Positions 9,214-19,085 of a stretch of DNA of 64,000 nt are shown one piece after another. The notes beneath the pieces are model-generated. The model was not told the DNA's origin. It saw only the letters and a list, made by a program, of their open reading frames with translations, and did no database searches. Where the stretch lies: the NCBI GenBank assembly GCA_963767245.1, contig CAVYDG010000010.1, forward strand, positions 248,001 to 312,000, written 5' to 3'. Position 1 is the first letter of the stretch; every line of letters begins with the position of its first letter. This stretch comes from Roseiarcus sp963767245 (GTDB taxonomy: Bacteria > Pseudomonadota > Alphaproteobacteria > Rhizobiales > Beijerinckiaceae). The position numbers were made by a program, and so were the translations under genes.

Positions 9214-10197
9214 ATGAGCCGGAAGCCAAGTGGCGAGGGCGGCCCTGGAGCCGGGCGGCTGCAGGCGCTCCGGCGGGCGATCACCGTGCTCGGCGCGCCG
9301 GTCGAAGCAGGCGCAGGCGTTCCGGGCTCGGCAATGGGGCCGGCAATGCTGCGCACCGCGGGGATCGTCAAATCGCTCCGCGATCTCGGCCTCGATGTCG
9401 AGGACCGGGGCGATCTCGCGCTTCCCCGTGCGCTCATCCATGCAGCCGTCCCCGAAGGCAAAGCGCATCGGTTCGCCCATGTGTCGGCCTGGGCGCGACT
9501 GCTGGCGCGGCAGACCTATGCGGTCGCGCGCGCCGGGCGGACGCCGATCGTGCTCGGCGGCGATCATAGCCTAGCCATGGGGTCGATCGGCGGCGTGGCG
9601 CGACACGCGACAGAGGCGGGGCGGGAATTGTTCGTTCTCTGGCTCGACGCCCATTCGGACTTCAACACGCCGCTAAGCTCGCCGTCCGGCAACATGCACG
9701 GCATGTCGCTTGCCATGCTGTGTGGCGAGCCGGGCCTCGAGGGGGTGTTCGGCGACGAGCCGCATGGGCTGATCGAGCCCGGCCGGCTCCACCTGTTCGG
9801 CATCCGGTCGATCGATTCGGGCGAACGGCGGCTGTTGCGGGATCGCGGCGTCGACGTCGTCGACATGCGGATGCTCGACGAGCATGGCTTCGCCGTCTCG
9901 ATCCGCCGAATCATCGACCGGGTCCGCGCCCGCGACGGCCTGTTGCATGTCAGTTTGGACGTTGACTTTCTTGATCCGACGATCGCGCCGGGCGTCGGCA
10001 CCGCGGTTCCAGGCGGGGCGACTTACCGCGAGGCGCATCTGGTGATGGAGCTGTTGTATGAATCCGGCCTCTCGCCGTCGCTGGATCTGGTTGAGCTCAA
10101 CCCCTTCCTCGACGAGCGGGGCAAGAGCGCGCTCCTGCTGGTCGACCTGACCGCGAGCCTGTTCGGCCGGCAGGTCTATCCGCCCGCGCCGTGTTGA
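9214..10197 (+). CDS. rocF: Arginase (ureohydrolase family)
   Basis: 327 residues; GGGAGGGG lies before the ATG. The binuclear manganese site of ureohydrolases is complete: GGDHSLAMGS, DAHSDFNT and SLDVDFLDP. NMHGMSLAMLCG and VPGGATYREAHL are typical of arginase rather than agmatinase. It hydrolyses L-arginine to ornithine and urea. It is divergent from cysS with about 257 bases between, and no urease or ornithine gene is adjacent. Agmatinase or formiminoglutamase are less likely alternatives. Confidence 0.85.
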   Translation: MSRKPSGEGGPGAGRLQALRRAITVLGAPVEAGAGVPGSAMGPAMLRTAGIVKSLRDLGLDVEDRGDLALPRALIHAAVPEGKAHRFAHVSAWARLLARQTYAVARAGRTPIVLGGDHSLAMGSIGGVARHATEAGRELFVLWLDAHSDFNTPLSSPSGNMHGMSLAMLCGEPGLEGVFGDEPHGLIEPGRLHLFGIRSIDSGERRLLRDRGVDVVDMRMLDEHGFAVSIRRIIDRVRARDGLLHVSLDVDFLDPTIAPGVGTAVPGGATYREAHLVMELLYESGLSPSLDLVELNPFLDERGKSALLLVDLTASLFGRQVYPPAPC

Positions 10198-10453
10198 GCA
10201 GGGCGGCCCCTGATCAGCTTCGGCCGCGGCTTCATTTCACCCTCGGAGGCCGCGCGAGGCGCCGGGGGGGGCCGTTTAAGCTATTGTAACGGGGGAGCAT
10301 TCAAGCGAGCAGGCGCCCCGCCGACCGGATTCCCGGACCCTCCCGCCAAAAGTTTGGCTTGATCGTGTGCGGCGATAGGACGATAGCACCGGGCGGTACG
10401 CATGTGGCCGCTCCAGGACCGGAGCGGCGGCATCGGACTGCGGAAGGAACCCT

Positions 10454-11419
10454 ATGGCGCGCAAGAAGATTGCTTTGATCGGGGCCGGCCAGATCGGGGG
10501 GACGCTCGCGCTTTTGGCGGCGATGAAGGAGCTTGGCGACATCGTCCTGTTCGACATTGTTGACGGAGTGCCGCAGGGGAAGGCGCTGGATTTGGCCGAG
10601 TCGACGCCTGTGGAGGGCGTCAACGCGCGGTTGCTGGGCGCCAGCGACTACGCCGCAATCGCCGGCGCTGACGTCGTCATCGTCACCGCCGGCGTCCCAA
10701 GGAAGCCTGGCATGAGTCGCGACGACCTGCTCGGCATCAATCTCAAGGTGATGGACGCGGTCGGCGCAGGGCTTCGCGAGCACGCGAAGCACGCATTCGT
10801 CATCTGCATCACCAATCCCCTCGACGCGATGGTGTGGGCGCTGCAGAAATCCTGCGGCCTTCCAACCAAGAAAGTCGTGGGCATGGCGGGTGTGCTCAAC
10901 TCTGCGCGCTTCCGATATTTCCTCTCCGAAGAATTCAACGTGTCGCCCGAGGACGTCACTGGCTTTGTTCTCGGCGGGCACGGCGACGAGATGGTGCCGT
11001 CCGTTCGTTACTCGACCGTAGGCGGGATTCCGCTGCCTGACCTCGTCAAGATGGGCTGGACGACGCAAGCCAGGCTTGACGCCATCGTTGAACGGACCCG
11101 CAAGGGTGGAGGCGAGATCGTCAATCTACTCAAGACCGGCTCAGCCTTTTACGCTCCGGCGGCCTCGGCGATCACCATGGCCGAGGCCTATCTGAAGGAT
11201 CAACGCCGAGTGCTTCCATGCGCGGCCCACCTGACAGGACAGTATGGCGTGCATAATACCTATGTCGGCGTCCCGGTGGTAATCGGCGCGAACGGCGTCG
11301 AGCGCATCATCGAGATCGCGTTCGACGAGACCGAAAAGGCTATGTTCGCCAAGTCCGTCGCGTCTGTCCACGGCCTGATGGAAGCCTGCAAAGCAATCAA
11401 CCCGGCGCTCGCCGCGTGA
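10454..11419 (+). CDS. mdh: Malate dehydrogenase
   Basis: 321 residues, the usual length of the LDH-like bacterial malate dehydrogenases. The NAD-binding loop GAGQIGGTLA is at residues 9-18, followed by the acid at FDIVDG, the substrate loop AGVPRKPGMSRDDL (with the catalytic-loop Arg residues), and the active-site HGDEMVP. GGAAGG-like GGAAGGAACCC precedes the ATG. It oxidises malate to oxaloacetate with NAD. It is the first gene of the TCA operon; about 256 bases upstream are free for the operon promoter, though no clear -35/-10 pair stands out. Confidence 0.95.
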   Translation: MARKKIALIGAGQIGGTLALLAAMKELGDIVLFDIVDGVPQGKALDLAESTPVEGVNARLLGASDYAAIAGADVVIVTAGVPRKPGMSRDDLLGINLKVMDAVGAGLREHAKHAFVICITNPLDAMVWALQKSCGLPTKKVVGMAGVLNSARFRYFLSEEFNVSPEDVTGFVLGGHGDEMVPSVRYSTVGGIPLPDLVKMGWTTQARLDAIVERTRKGGGEIVNLLKTGSAFYAPAASAITMAEAYLKDQRRVLPCAAHLTGQYGVHNTYVGVPVVIGANGVERIIEIAFDETEKAMFAKSVASVHGLMEACKAINPALAA

Positions 11420-11482
11420 TAAGTGGTTTCTGGCGCCCACGGTCGGCGGGCGCGCTCCCTTCGTTTCAAGGTCGTCGCCGCA

Positions 11483-12683
11483 ATGAACATCCATGAATAT
11501 CAGGCCAAGGCGGTGCTCCGAGCCTTTGGCGTGCCGATCGCCGGCGGGTTTCCTGCTTTCACGGCTGAAGAAGCTGCCGAAGGCGCGAAGAAGCTCGGCG
11601 GGCCGCTTTGGGTGGTGAAGAGCCAGATCCATGCCGGCGGGCGTGGCAAGGGCCGCTTCAAGGAAGCCTCGGCGGGCGACAAAGGCGGCGTCCGGCTCGC
11701 CAAGTCCGTCGACGAAGTGAAGACGTTCGCGCAACAGATGCTGGGGGCGACGCTGGTGACGGTGCAGACAGGCCCCCACGGAAAGCAGGTCAACCGGCTC
11801 TACATCGAAGACGGCGCGACGATCGACAGGGAGCTCTACCTGTCCGCGCTCGTTGATCGGCAGAAGAGTCGGGTGGCGTTCGTCCTCTCGACCGAGGGCG
11901 GCGTCAACATCGAAGATGTCGCCCACCATACGCCGGAAAAGATCATGAGTTTCACCGTCGATCCGGCCACCGGGATCATGCCTCATCATGGCCGCGCTGC
12001 CGCTCGCGCGCTCGGGCTTACCGGCGATCTCGCCAAGCAGACCGAGAGCCTCGTCGCCAAGCTCTACGCCGCGTTCCTCGCTAAAGACATGTCGATGCTG
12101 GAAATTAATCCGCTGATCGTCATGTCGAACGGCCAGCTGCGGGTCCTCGACGCGAAGGTATCCTTCGACGACAACGCGCTCTATCGGCATCCGGATATCG
12201 CCGCGCTGCGCGATGAGAGCGAAGAGGACGCCAAGGAGATCGAAGCCTCGAAGCATGATCTCAACTATGTCGCGCTTGAGGGCTCGATCGGTTGCATGGT
12301 CAACGGCGCAGGACTTGCGATGGCGACGATGGACATCATCAAGCTCTACGGCGAAAGCCCGGCGAACTTTCTCGACGTCGGCGGCGGCGCCTCGAAGGAC
12401 AAGGTCACCGCCGCGTTCAAGATCATAACCGCCGACCCGAACGTGAAAGGCATTCTCGTCAATATTTTTGGCGGCATCATGCGCTGCGACGTCATCGCCG
12501 AGGGCGTCATCGCCGCGGTGAAGGAAGTCGGACTCAAGGTTCCGCTCGTGGTGCGCCTCGAGGGCACCAACGTCGACCTCGGCAAGAAGATCATCCGCGA
12601 ACTCGGGCCTCAACGTGATTCCGGCGGACGACCTGGACGACGCCGCGCAGAAGATCGTCCACGCAGTGCGGAAGGCGGCCTGA
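11483..12683 (+). CDS. sucC: Succinyl-CoA synthetase beta subunit, 3' frameshift
   Basis: Starts MNIHEYQAKAVLRAFGVP, the family signature, with the ATP-grasp domain over the first about 240 residues and the GGIMRCDVIAEGVI CoA-ligase motif near the end. The frame fails at about 12602: the read-through frame ends in an Arg/Gly-rich tail, while the +1 frame gives GLNVIPADDLDDAAQKIVHA and a normal TGA at 12681-12683. One surplus C (gaactcgg for gaatcgg) explains it, and the span is 3n+1. The protein joins SucD to make succinate, ATP/GTP and CoA. If real, the shift would replace about 26 C-terminal residues. Confidence 0.92.
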
Positions 12684-12789
12684 GGACGCCAAGGCTTTGA
12701 CGCTACGAAGGTGAGGCGGGAGCGAATTCGACCAGCTATTGGGTTCGAAAGTCGCGGCCATTTCGAACCGGGGATATTGCTGGATCTCA

Positions 12790-12814
12790 TACACAGTTAC
12801 ACATATACTGTGTA
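12790..12814 (+). promoter_or_regulatory. Palindromic operator of the VapBC-like module
   Basis: TACACAGT (12790-12797) and ACTGTGTA (12807-12814) form a perfect 8-base inverted repeat with a 9-base spacer, ending 12 bases before the antitoxin start. TATACT inside the right half could be a -10 box. VapB-type antitoxins repress their own operon through such sites. Position and symmetry are seen; binding is inference. Confidence 0.65.
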
Positions 12815-12826
12815 CCGGAGGCTCGC

Positions 12827-13111
12827 ATGAAAAACATCACGCTCGCGATCGATGGTGAAGTGCTTGACAAAGTTCGCGCTTACGCCGTCGAACATAAGAC
12901 GACGATCAACGCCATCGTACGCCGGCATCTCGAGAAGATCGCCGGAGAGAACGACAAACGCGCCGAGGCGCGCCGCCAATTGTTGCGGTTGGCGGAGACG
13001 TCAAGAGGACGTATGAGCCCCGACTACGTGTGGAACCGTGAGGAGCTCTATGACCGCCCAGTGCTTCGTGGACACAAACGTCCTCGTCTACGCGGCGAGG
13101 CCGAAGGATGA
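12827..13111 (+). CDS. vapB: Antitoxin of VapBC-type module (ribbon-helix-helix)
   Basis: 94 residues beginning MKNITLAIDGEVLDKVRAYA, a ribbon-helix-helix N-terminal DNA-binding domain, then a helical linker and an Arg-rich toxin-binding tail. A GGAGG ribosome site precedes the ATG and a perfect palindrome lies just upstream. The 3' end overlaps the toxin gene by 62 bases in another frame, an arrangement common for this antitoxin group. It should neutralise the PIN toxin and repress the pair. The module lies between sucC and sucD, where other genomes have none. Confidence 0.8.
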   Translation: MKNITLAIDGEVLDKVRAYAVEHKTTINAIVRRHLEKIAGENDKRAEARRQLLRLAETSRGRMSPDYVWNREELYDRPVLRGHKRPRLRGEAEG

Positions 13112-13484
13112 CGAGCCGGGCAAATTCGCCATCGCCAATGGGCTCATCCAGAACGAGCGCTTTTGTCTCTCGGCTCAAGTCCTGCAGGAGTTCTATGTCG
13201 CGGCGCAGAGAAGCTATCCGGGCAAGCCGGCCGCAGCCCCGCTTTCCGAGCCGGAGGCCGCTGAATGGGTTGGATGGCTCGAACAGTTTTGTGAAGTCTT
13301 CACCGACGTCTTCCTGGTCCAGCAGGCGATCGAGACTGCGCGAAGTTTCCGCATCTCGTATTGGGATGGGGCGATCGTCGCCGCAGCGGCTCGTGCATCG
13401 GCGCCCATTCTCTACAGCGAAGATCTCAACCATGGGCAGCGCTATGGCGCGGTCCAGGTTATGAACCCGTTCCGCGTTCGGTGA
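13050..13484 (+). CDS. vapC: PIN-domain toxin (VapC-type ribonuclease)
   Basis: 144 residues from an ATG with GAGGAG upstream. The PIN acidic residues are present: FVDTNVLVYA (first Asp), LSAQVLQEFY (Glu), SYWDGAIVAAA (third Asp) and LYSEDLNHG (fourth). These coordinate Mg in VapC ribonucleases that cleave tRNA or rRNA. It overlaps the antitoxin gene. Base composition does not differ visibly from the flanking suc genes. Function as a toxin is inferred from the family and the gene pair. Confidence 0.88.
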   Translation: MTAQCFVDTNVLVYAARPKDDEPGKFAIANGLIQNERFCLSAQVLQEFYVAAQRSYPGKPAAAPLSEPEAAEWVGWLEQFCEVFTDVFLVQQAIETARSFRISYWDGAIVAAAARASAPILYSEDLNHGQRYGAVQVMNPFRVR

Positions 13485-13507
13485 CGGGTCGCATTTGAAA
13501 GTTCGAC

Positions 13508-14395
13508 ATGTCCATTCTCGTCAACTCAGACACCAAAGTCATTACCCAGGGCTTCACCGGCAAGAATGGAACGTTCCATTCCGAGCAGGCGATGGCTTAC
13601 GGCACCAGGCTCGCCGGCGGCGTTTCGCCGGGCAAGGGCGGTTCGATCCATCTCGGACTGCCGGTGTTCGACACCGTCGCCGAGGCGCGCGAAAAAACCG
13701 GCGCCGACGCCAGCGTGATCTATGTGCCCCCACCCGGGGCGGCGGACGCCATCTGCGAGGCGATCGACGCCGAGACGCCTCTCATCGTCTGTATCACCGA
13801 AGGCATCCCGGTTCTCGACATGGCGCGGGTGAAGCGGGCGCTGCAAGGCTCGAAGTCGATCCTGGTCGGCCCGAACTGCCCCGGCGTGATGACGGCGGGC
13901 GAATGCAAGATCGGAATCATGCCGGGCAACATCTTTTCGCGCGGCAGCGTCGGGGTCGTTTCGCGGTCCGGCACCTTGACTTATGAGGCGGTGTTCCAGA
14001 CGACGCGCGAGGGTCTGGGGCAGACGACGGCGGTCGGCATCGGCGGCGATCCGATCAAGGGGTTGGAATTCGTCGATGCGCTCGCCATGTTTCTGGGTGA
14101 TCCGCAGACAAAATCGATTGTGATGATCGGGGAGATTGGCGGCCAAGCGGAAGAGGACGCCGCTGAGTTTCTGAAAAGCGAGGCCAAGCGCGGTCGCGCG
14201 AAGCCGGTTGTCGGCTTCATAGCCGGCCGCACCGCCCCTTCTGGGCGGCGCATGGGGCATGCCGGGGCGATTATCGCCGGCGGCAAAGGGGGCGCCGAGG
14301 ACAAGATTGCGGCGATGGAGGCGGCTGGCATACGGGTGTCGCCGTCGCCGGCCCGGCTCGGCAGAACCCTGGTCGATCTGTTGAAGGGCAAATAA
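13508..14395 (+). CDS. sucD: Succinyl-CoA synthetase alpha subunit
   Basis: 295 residues. GFTGKNGTFHSEQAMAYGT at the N-terminus is the CoA-binding loop, GPNCPG is conserved, and GHAGAIIAGGKG carries the phosphorylated His (about residue 252). The length is normal. With SucC it catalyses substrate-level phosphorylation in the TCA cycle. It starts 23 bases after the toxin gene, so its transcription must pass through the toxin-antitoxin module or start from that module's promoter. Only a weak GAAAG ribosome site is visible. Confidence 0.95.
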   Translation: MSILVNSDTKVITQGFTGKNGTFHSEQAMAYGTRLAGGVSPGKGGSIHLGLPVFDTVAEAREKTGADASVIYVPPPGAADAICEAIDAETPLIVCITEGIPVLDMARVKRALQGSKSILVGPNCPGVMTAGECKIGIMPGNIFSRGSVGVVSRSGTLTYEAVFQTTREGLGQTTAVGIGGDPIKGLEFVDALAMFLGDPQTKSIVMIGEIGGQAEEDAAEFLKSEAKRGRAKPVVGFIAGRTAPSGRRMGHAGAIIAGGKGGAEDKIAAMEAAGIRVSPSPARLGRTLVDLLKGK

Positions 14396-14411
14396 GGGAG
14401 TCCGCGTTCTC

Positions 14412-17376
14412 ATGACTCGCCAGGACGTCAATCAAGCGTTGCTGCAGACCTCGTTTTTGTACGGCGCCAACAGCGCCTACATCGAAGCCTTGCAGGCGAA
14501 ATACGAGCAGGACCCGCTTTCGGTCGAACCTGGCTGGCGGAACTTCTTCGCCGCGCTCGGCGACGATCCGGCAAGCGTGGTCAAGACAGCGCGCGGCGCT
14601 TCGTGGCGCAGGCCCAATTGGCCGGCGATGCCGAAAGGCGATCTGATCAACGCGCTCGACGGCGACTGGCCGGCGACGGAAAAGGCGGTGGCCGAAAAGC
14701 TCAGGGCCAAGGCGGCGGAAGCTGCTTCGGAGGCGGCGCCGACCGAGGACGAGGTTCGCCGCGCGACTCGGTGACTCTGTCCGCGCACTGATGATGATCC
14801 GCGCCTACCGCATGCGCGGCCATCTCTACGCCAATCTCGACCCGCTCGGCCTCGAGGCGCAGAGGGACCACGAGGAGCTGCATCCCTCGACCTACGGCTT
14901 CCAGGAATCCGACTACGACCGCAAGATCTTCATCGATCACGTGCTCGGGCTCGAATATGCGACCTTACGCGAAATGCTCGCGATCCTCCGGCGCACCTAT
15001 TGCGGCACGATCGGCTTCGAATTTGTCCATATCTCCGATCCGGCCGAGAAGGCCTGGATTCAGGAACGCGTTGAGGGGCCCGACAAGGAGATCCAGTTCA
15101 CCAAGGAAGGCAAGCGCGCCATCCTCAGCAAGCTGGTCGAGGCCGAGGGCTTCGAGAACTTCTTCGACGTCAAGTATACCGGAGCCAAGCGGTTCGGCCT
15201 CGACGGCGCGGAGGCGATGATCCCGGCGCTCGAGCAGATCATCAAGCGCGGCGGCCAGTTGGGATTGCGGGACATCGCGCTCGGCATGGCTCATCGAGGC
15301 CGGCTCAACGTGCTCAGTCAGGTCATGCACAAGCCGCACCGCGTCATCTTCCACGAGTTCAAGGGCGGCTCGGCGTCGCCGGATGCAGTCGACGGCTCCG
15401 GCGACGTCAAATATCACCTCGGCGCGTCCTCGGACCGCGAGTTCGACGGCAACAGCGTTCACCTGTCGCTGACCGCGAACCCTTCGCATCTCGAGATTGT
15501 CGATCCGGTCGTGCTCGGCAAGGTTCGCGCCAAGCAGGACCAACTCAAGGACGTCATCGAGCGCTCGAAGGCGCTGGCGCTCCTGATCCACGGCGACGCC
15601 GCGTTCGCCGGACAGGGCGTGGTCGCCGAATGCTTCGGTCTTTCGGGCCTGCGCGGCCATAGGACCGGCGGTTCGCTGCACTTCATCGTCAACAACCAGA
15701 TCGGGTTCACCACCTATCCGCGCTATTCGCGCTCCTCGCCCTATCCGTCCGACGTCGCCAAGCTGGTCGAAGCGCCGATCTTTCATGTCAATGGCGACGA
15801 TCCCGAGGCGGTCGTGTTCTGCGCCAAGGTGGCGACCGAATACCGGCAGAAATTCCATAAGCCGGTGGTCATCGACATGTTCTGCTATCGGCGGTTCGGC
15901 CACAACGAGGGTGACGAGCCGGCATTCACGCAACCGATCATGTATCGACTCATCCGCTCGCATCCGACGACGCTTCAGATCTACGCCAAGCGGCTCGTCG
16001 CCGAAGGCATCGTCACCGAGGTTGAGGTCGACAAGATGCGCGCCGACTGGCGTCAACGGCTCGAGGCCGAATACGAGGCTGGCCAGTCTTACTCGGCCAA
16101 CAAAGCCGATTGGCTCGATGGCCGCTGGGCGGGCGTCAAGGCGGCGCGGGACATCGCCGACGACGATCTTCGCGGCAAGACAGGCGTCGAGCTCGCCCGT
16201 CTGAGACTGATCGGGGAGCGGATCACGGCGGCGCCGGAAGGCTTCAACGTCCACAAGACGATCCTGCGATTCCTCGACAGCCGCCGCGCGGCGATCACGA
16301 GCGGCGAGGGGATCGACTGGTCCACCGCCGAGGCGCTTGCCTTCGGTTCGCTGCTCGACGATGGCTTTCCGGTGCGGCTTTCCGGCCAGGACAGCGAGCG
16401 CGGGACATTCTCGCAGCGCCACTCGGTGCTCATCGATCAGCAGACGGAAGCACGCTATGTCCCGCTGAACCATATTCGCGATGGGCAAGCGCGATGCGAA
16501 GTCATCAACTCGATGCTGTCGGAGGAGGCCGTGCTCGGCTTCGAGTACGGCTATTCCCTCGCCGAGCCGAACGCGCTCGTTCTGTGGGAGGCCCAGTTCG
16601 GCGATTTCGCCAACGGCGCCCAGGTCGTCTTCGACCAGTTCATCTCTTCAGGCGAGCGCAAATGGCTGCGCATGTCCGGTCTCGTGTGCCTGCTGCCGCA
16701 CGGGTATGAGGGTCAAGGGCCGGAACATTCCTCCGCGCGGCTCGAGCGCTATTTGCAACTCTGCGCCGAGGACAACATGCAGGTCGTCGTCTGCTCGACG
16801 CCGGCCAATTTCTTCCATGCGCTAAGGCGGCAGCTCAAGCGCCAGTTCCGCAAGCCGCTGATCGCGATGACCCCGAAGTCGATGCTGCGCAACAGGCGCG
16901 CCGTTTCCAACCTCGAAGCGTTCGGGCCGGGAACGTCGTTCCACCGTCTGTTGTGGGATCACGCGGAGACCCATAAGGGCGAGAAGATCACGCTCGCCAA
17001 GGATGACAAGATCCGCCGCGTCGTGCTTTGCTCGGGCAAGGTCTATTACGATCTTTACGACGAGCGCGAGAAGCGGGGGATCGACGACGTCTACCTGTTG
17101 CGGATCGAGCAGCTCTATCCGTTCCCGGCGAAGGCGTTGCTGAGGGAGCTCACGCGCTTCAAGCAAGCCGAGATTGTCTGGTGCCAGGAGGAGCCCAAGA
17201 ACATGGGCGCATGGAGTTTCGTCGAAACCTATCTCGAATGGGTGCTGGGCCAGATCGGCGGCAAATCGAAGCGCCCCCGCTACGCCGGGCGCCCAGCGTC
17301 GGCCTCGACCGCGACGGGGCTCATGTCGACGCACTTGGCGCAGCTCAGGGCCTTCCTCGACGAATGTTTGTCGTAG
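14412..17376 (+). CDS. sucA: 2-oxoglutarate dehydrogenase E1, interrupted by one frameshift
   Basis: Two frames make one complete E1. The first (120 codons, to 14774) has SFLYGANSAYIEALQAKYEQ and ends at ATR-stop. The second resumes with DSVRALMMIRAYRMRGHLYA and runs to 17376, with the thiamine diphosphate site region, GMAHRGRLNVL, and GHNEGDEP. Removing one G at 14770-14771 (cggtgac to cgtgac) joins them, and the span is 3n+1. The product decarboxylates 2-oxoglutarate and passes succinyl groups to SucB. A restart at the second-frame ATG would lack the N-terminal E2-binding segment. Confidence 0.93.
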
Positions 17377-17434
17377 GGATACTCGGCGCGAGGGTCTAAG
17401 GGGAACGAAGCGATAAGGGCGAAGCAATTCCGAA

Positions 17435-17770
17435 ATGCCCCACTACCTGTGCAAGCTCCGGCCGCCGCGGGCGACGTTCATGGACGACATGACCCCGGAC
17501 GAGAGGCTCCTGATGCGTGCGCATCGCGAATACTGGACCCCCCGGGTCGAGACCGGCGTCGTGGTGGCGATGGGCCCGGTCGCTGATCCCGAAGGCGGCT
17601 ACGGGGTCGCGATTGTCGAGGCGGCTTCCGAGACCGCGCTCGATGCGATGCTCGCCGCCGATCCGGTGATATCGGCTGGATGGGGATTTGCCTACGAGAG
17701 CCGTCCAATGGTGGCGATTGCCGTTCGCCCGAGCCTGCCGCTCGCGCCCATTACCTCCGTATCACCCTGA
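17435..17770 (+). CDS. YciI-family protein
   Basis: 111 residues with the YciI-like dimeric alpha/beta barrel: MPHYLCKLRPPRATF at the start, the H-x-x-Y region RAHREYWTPR, and MGPVADPEGGYGVAIVEA. The His and Asp of this family suggest a small hydrolase or isomerase role but no reaction is known for most members. It lies between sucA (58 bases away) and sucB (33 bases away) on the same strand and is therefore probably co-transcribed with the TCA genes. Any metabolic link is unproven. Confidence 0.75.
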   Translation: MPHYLCKLRPPRATFMDDMTPDERLLMRAHREYWTPRVETGVVVAMGPVADPEGGYGVAIVEAASETALDAMLAADPVISAGWGFAYESRPMVAIAVRPSLPLAPITSVSP

Positions 17771-17803
17771 AGATTGAGAAGGGCGCCTTCCGGCGCGATT
17801 GAG

Positions 17804-19042
17804 ATGGCGACAGAAATCCGGGTTCCGACGCTGGGCGAGTCGATCAGCGAAGCAACGGTCGGCAAGTGGTTCAAGAAAGCCGGCGAGCCCGTGCGGGCCG
17901 ACGAGCCGCTGGTCGAGCTCGAGACCGACAAGGTGACGCTTGAGGTCAACGCGCCGGGGGCAGGTGTCTTGAGCGAGATCACCGCCGAAACCGGCCAGAC
18001 GGTCGCAATCGGCGCGCTGCTCGGCCAACTCTCCGGCGGGGGGGCCGCCGCGGCGCCGGCGCCGGCCGCGCCGGCCAAGGCCGCCCCGGCTCCAGCTCCG
18101 GCAATGCAGATGCCACCGGCGCCATCCGCCGCCAAGATTGCGGCTGAGGACAAGATCGATCTTGGCTCCCTCGCGGGGAGCGGGAAGCGCGGCCAGGTGC
18201 TGAAGGGCGACGTGCTCGCGGCCGCCGCCGCCGCGGCCAAGGCGCCCGCACCGGTCGTCGCGCGTGCCCCGCTTCAGACGCCGGCGCCTGCGCCAGCCCC
18301 CGCGCCTGCCCCAGCGGCGCGCTCGACGACGCCGGACGACAGCGTCCGCGAAGAGCGAGTGCGGATGACCAAGCTGCGCCAGACCATCGCGCGCCGCCTC
18401 AAGGACGCGCAAAACACCGCGGCGATGCTCACGACCTTCAACGAGGTCGACATGAGCGAAGTGATGGCGCTTCGCGCCCGCTACAAGGACGCGTTTGAAA
18501 AGAAGCACGGCGCGAAGCTTGGCTTCATGGGCTTTTTCGTCAAGGCCTGCGTTCAGGCGCTGAAAGAGCTTCCGGCCGTCAACGCCGAAATCGACGGCGC
18601 CGATCTCGTCTACAAGAACTATTATCATGTCGGCATCGCAGTCGGCACCGACAAAGGGCTCATCGTGCCCGTGGTTCGAGACGCTGACAAGCTTTCGATC
18701 GCCGAGGTCGAGAAGGTGATCGCTGATCTCGGAAAGCGCGCTCGCGACGGTCAGCTCAAGCTCGAGGAATTGCAGGGCGGGACCTTCACCATCACCAATG
18801 GCGGCATCTATGGCTCGCTGATGTCGACGCCGATCCTCAACGCGCCGCAGTCCGGTATCCTCGGCATGCACAAGATCCAGGAGCGGCCGGTCGCCGTCGG
18901 CGGCAAAGTCGAGATCCGGCCGATGATGTATCTCGCCTTGAGCTACGACCATCGGATCGTCGACGGCCGCGAGGCGGTGACCTTCCTCGTCCGCGTCAAG
19001 GAAGCGCTCGAAGACCCGGCGCGCCTCGTGCTAGACCTCTGA
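17804..19042 (+). CDS. sucB: Dihydrolipoamide succinyltransferase (E2 of 2-oxoglutarate dehydrogenase)
   Basis: 412 residues from MATEIRVPTLGESISEATVG. The lipoyl domain (1-77) has the lipoylated Lys in ETDKVTLEV. An Ala/Pro linker follows, then the E1/E3-binding domain at about 115-150 (SAAKIAAEDKIDLGSLAGSG), a second Ala/Pro linker, and the catalytic domain with SYDHRIVDGREAVTFL (His and Asp of the active site). It transfers the succinyl group to CoA. GAG-rich sequence before the ATG is modest. Both linkers are unusually rich in repeated AP pairs. Position in the operon confirms the assignment. Confidence 0.95.
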   Translation: MATEIRVPTLGESISEATVGKWFKKAGEPVRADEPLVELETDKVTLEVNAPGAGVLSEITAETGQTVAIGALLGQLSGGGAAAAPAPAAPAKAAPAPAPAMQMPPAPSAAKIAAEDKIDLGSLAGSGKRGQVLKGDVLAAAAAAAKAPAPVVARAPLQTPAPAPAPAPAPAARSTTPDDSVREERVRMTKLRQTIARRLKDAQNTAAMLTTFNEVDMSEVMALRARYKDAFEKKHGAKLGFMGFFVKACVQALKELPAVNAEIDGADLVYKNYYHVGIAVGTDKGLIVPVVRDADKLSIAEVEKVIADLGKRARDGQLKLEELQGGTFTITNGGIYGSLMSTPILNAPQSGILGMHKIQERPVAVGGKVEIRPMMYLALSYDHRIVDGREAVTFLVRVKEALEDPARLVLDL

Positions 19043-19085
19043 AACGGCCAGGGCCTCAGGGGGCCGGCCGATCGGGGAGGATGTC

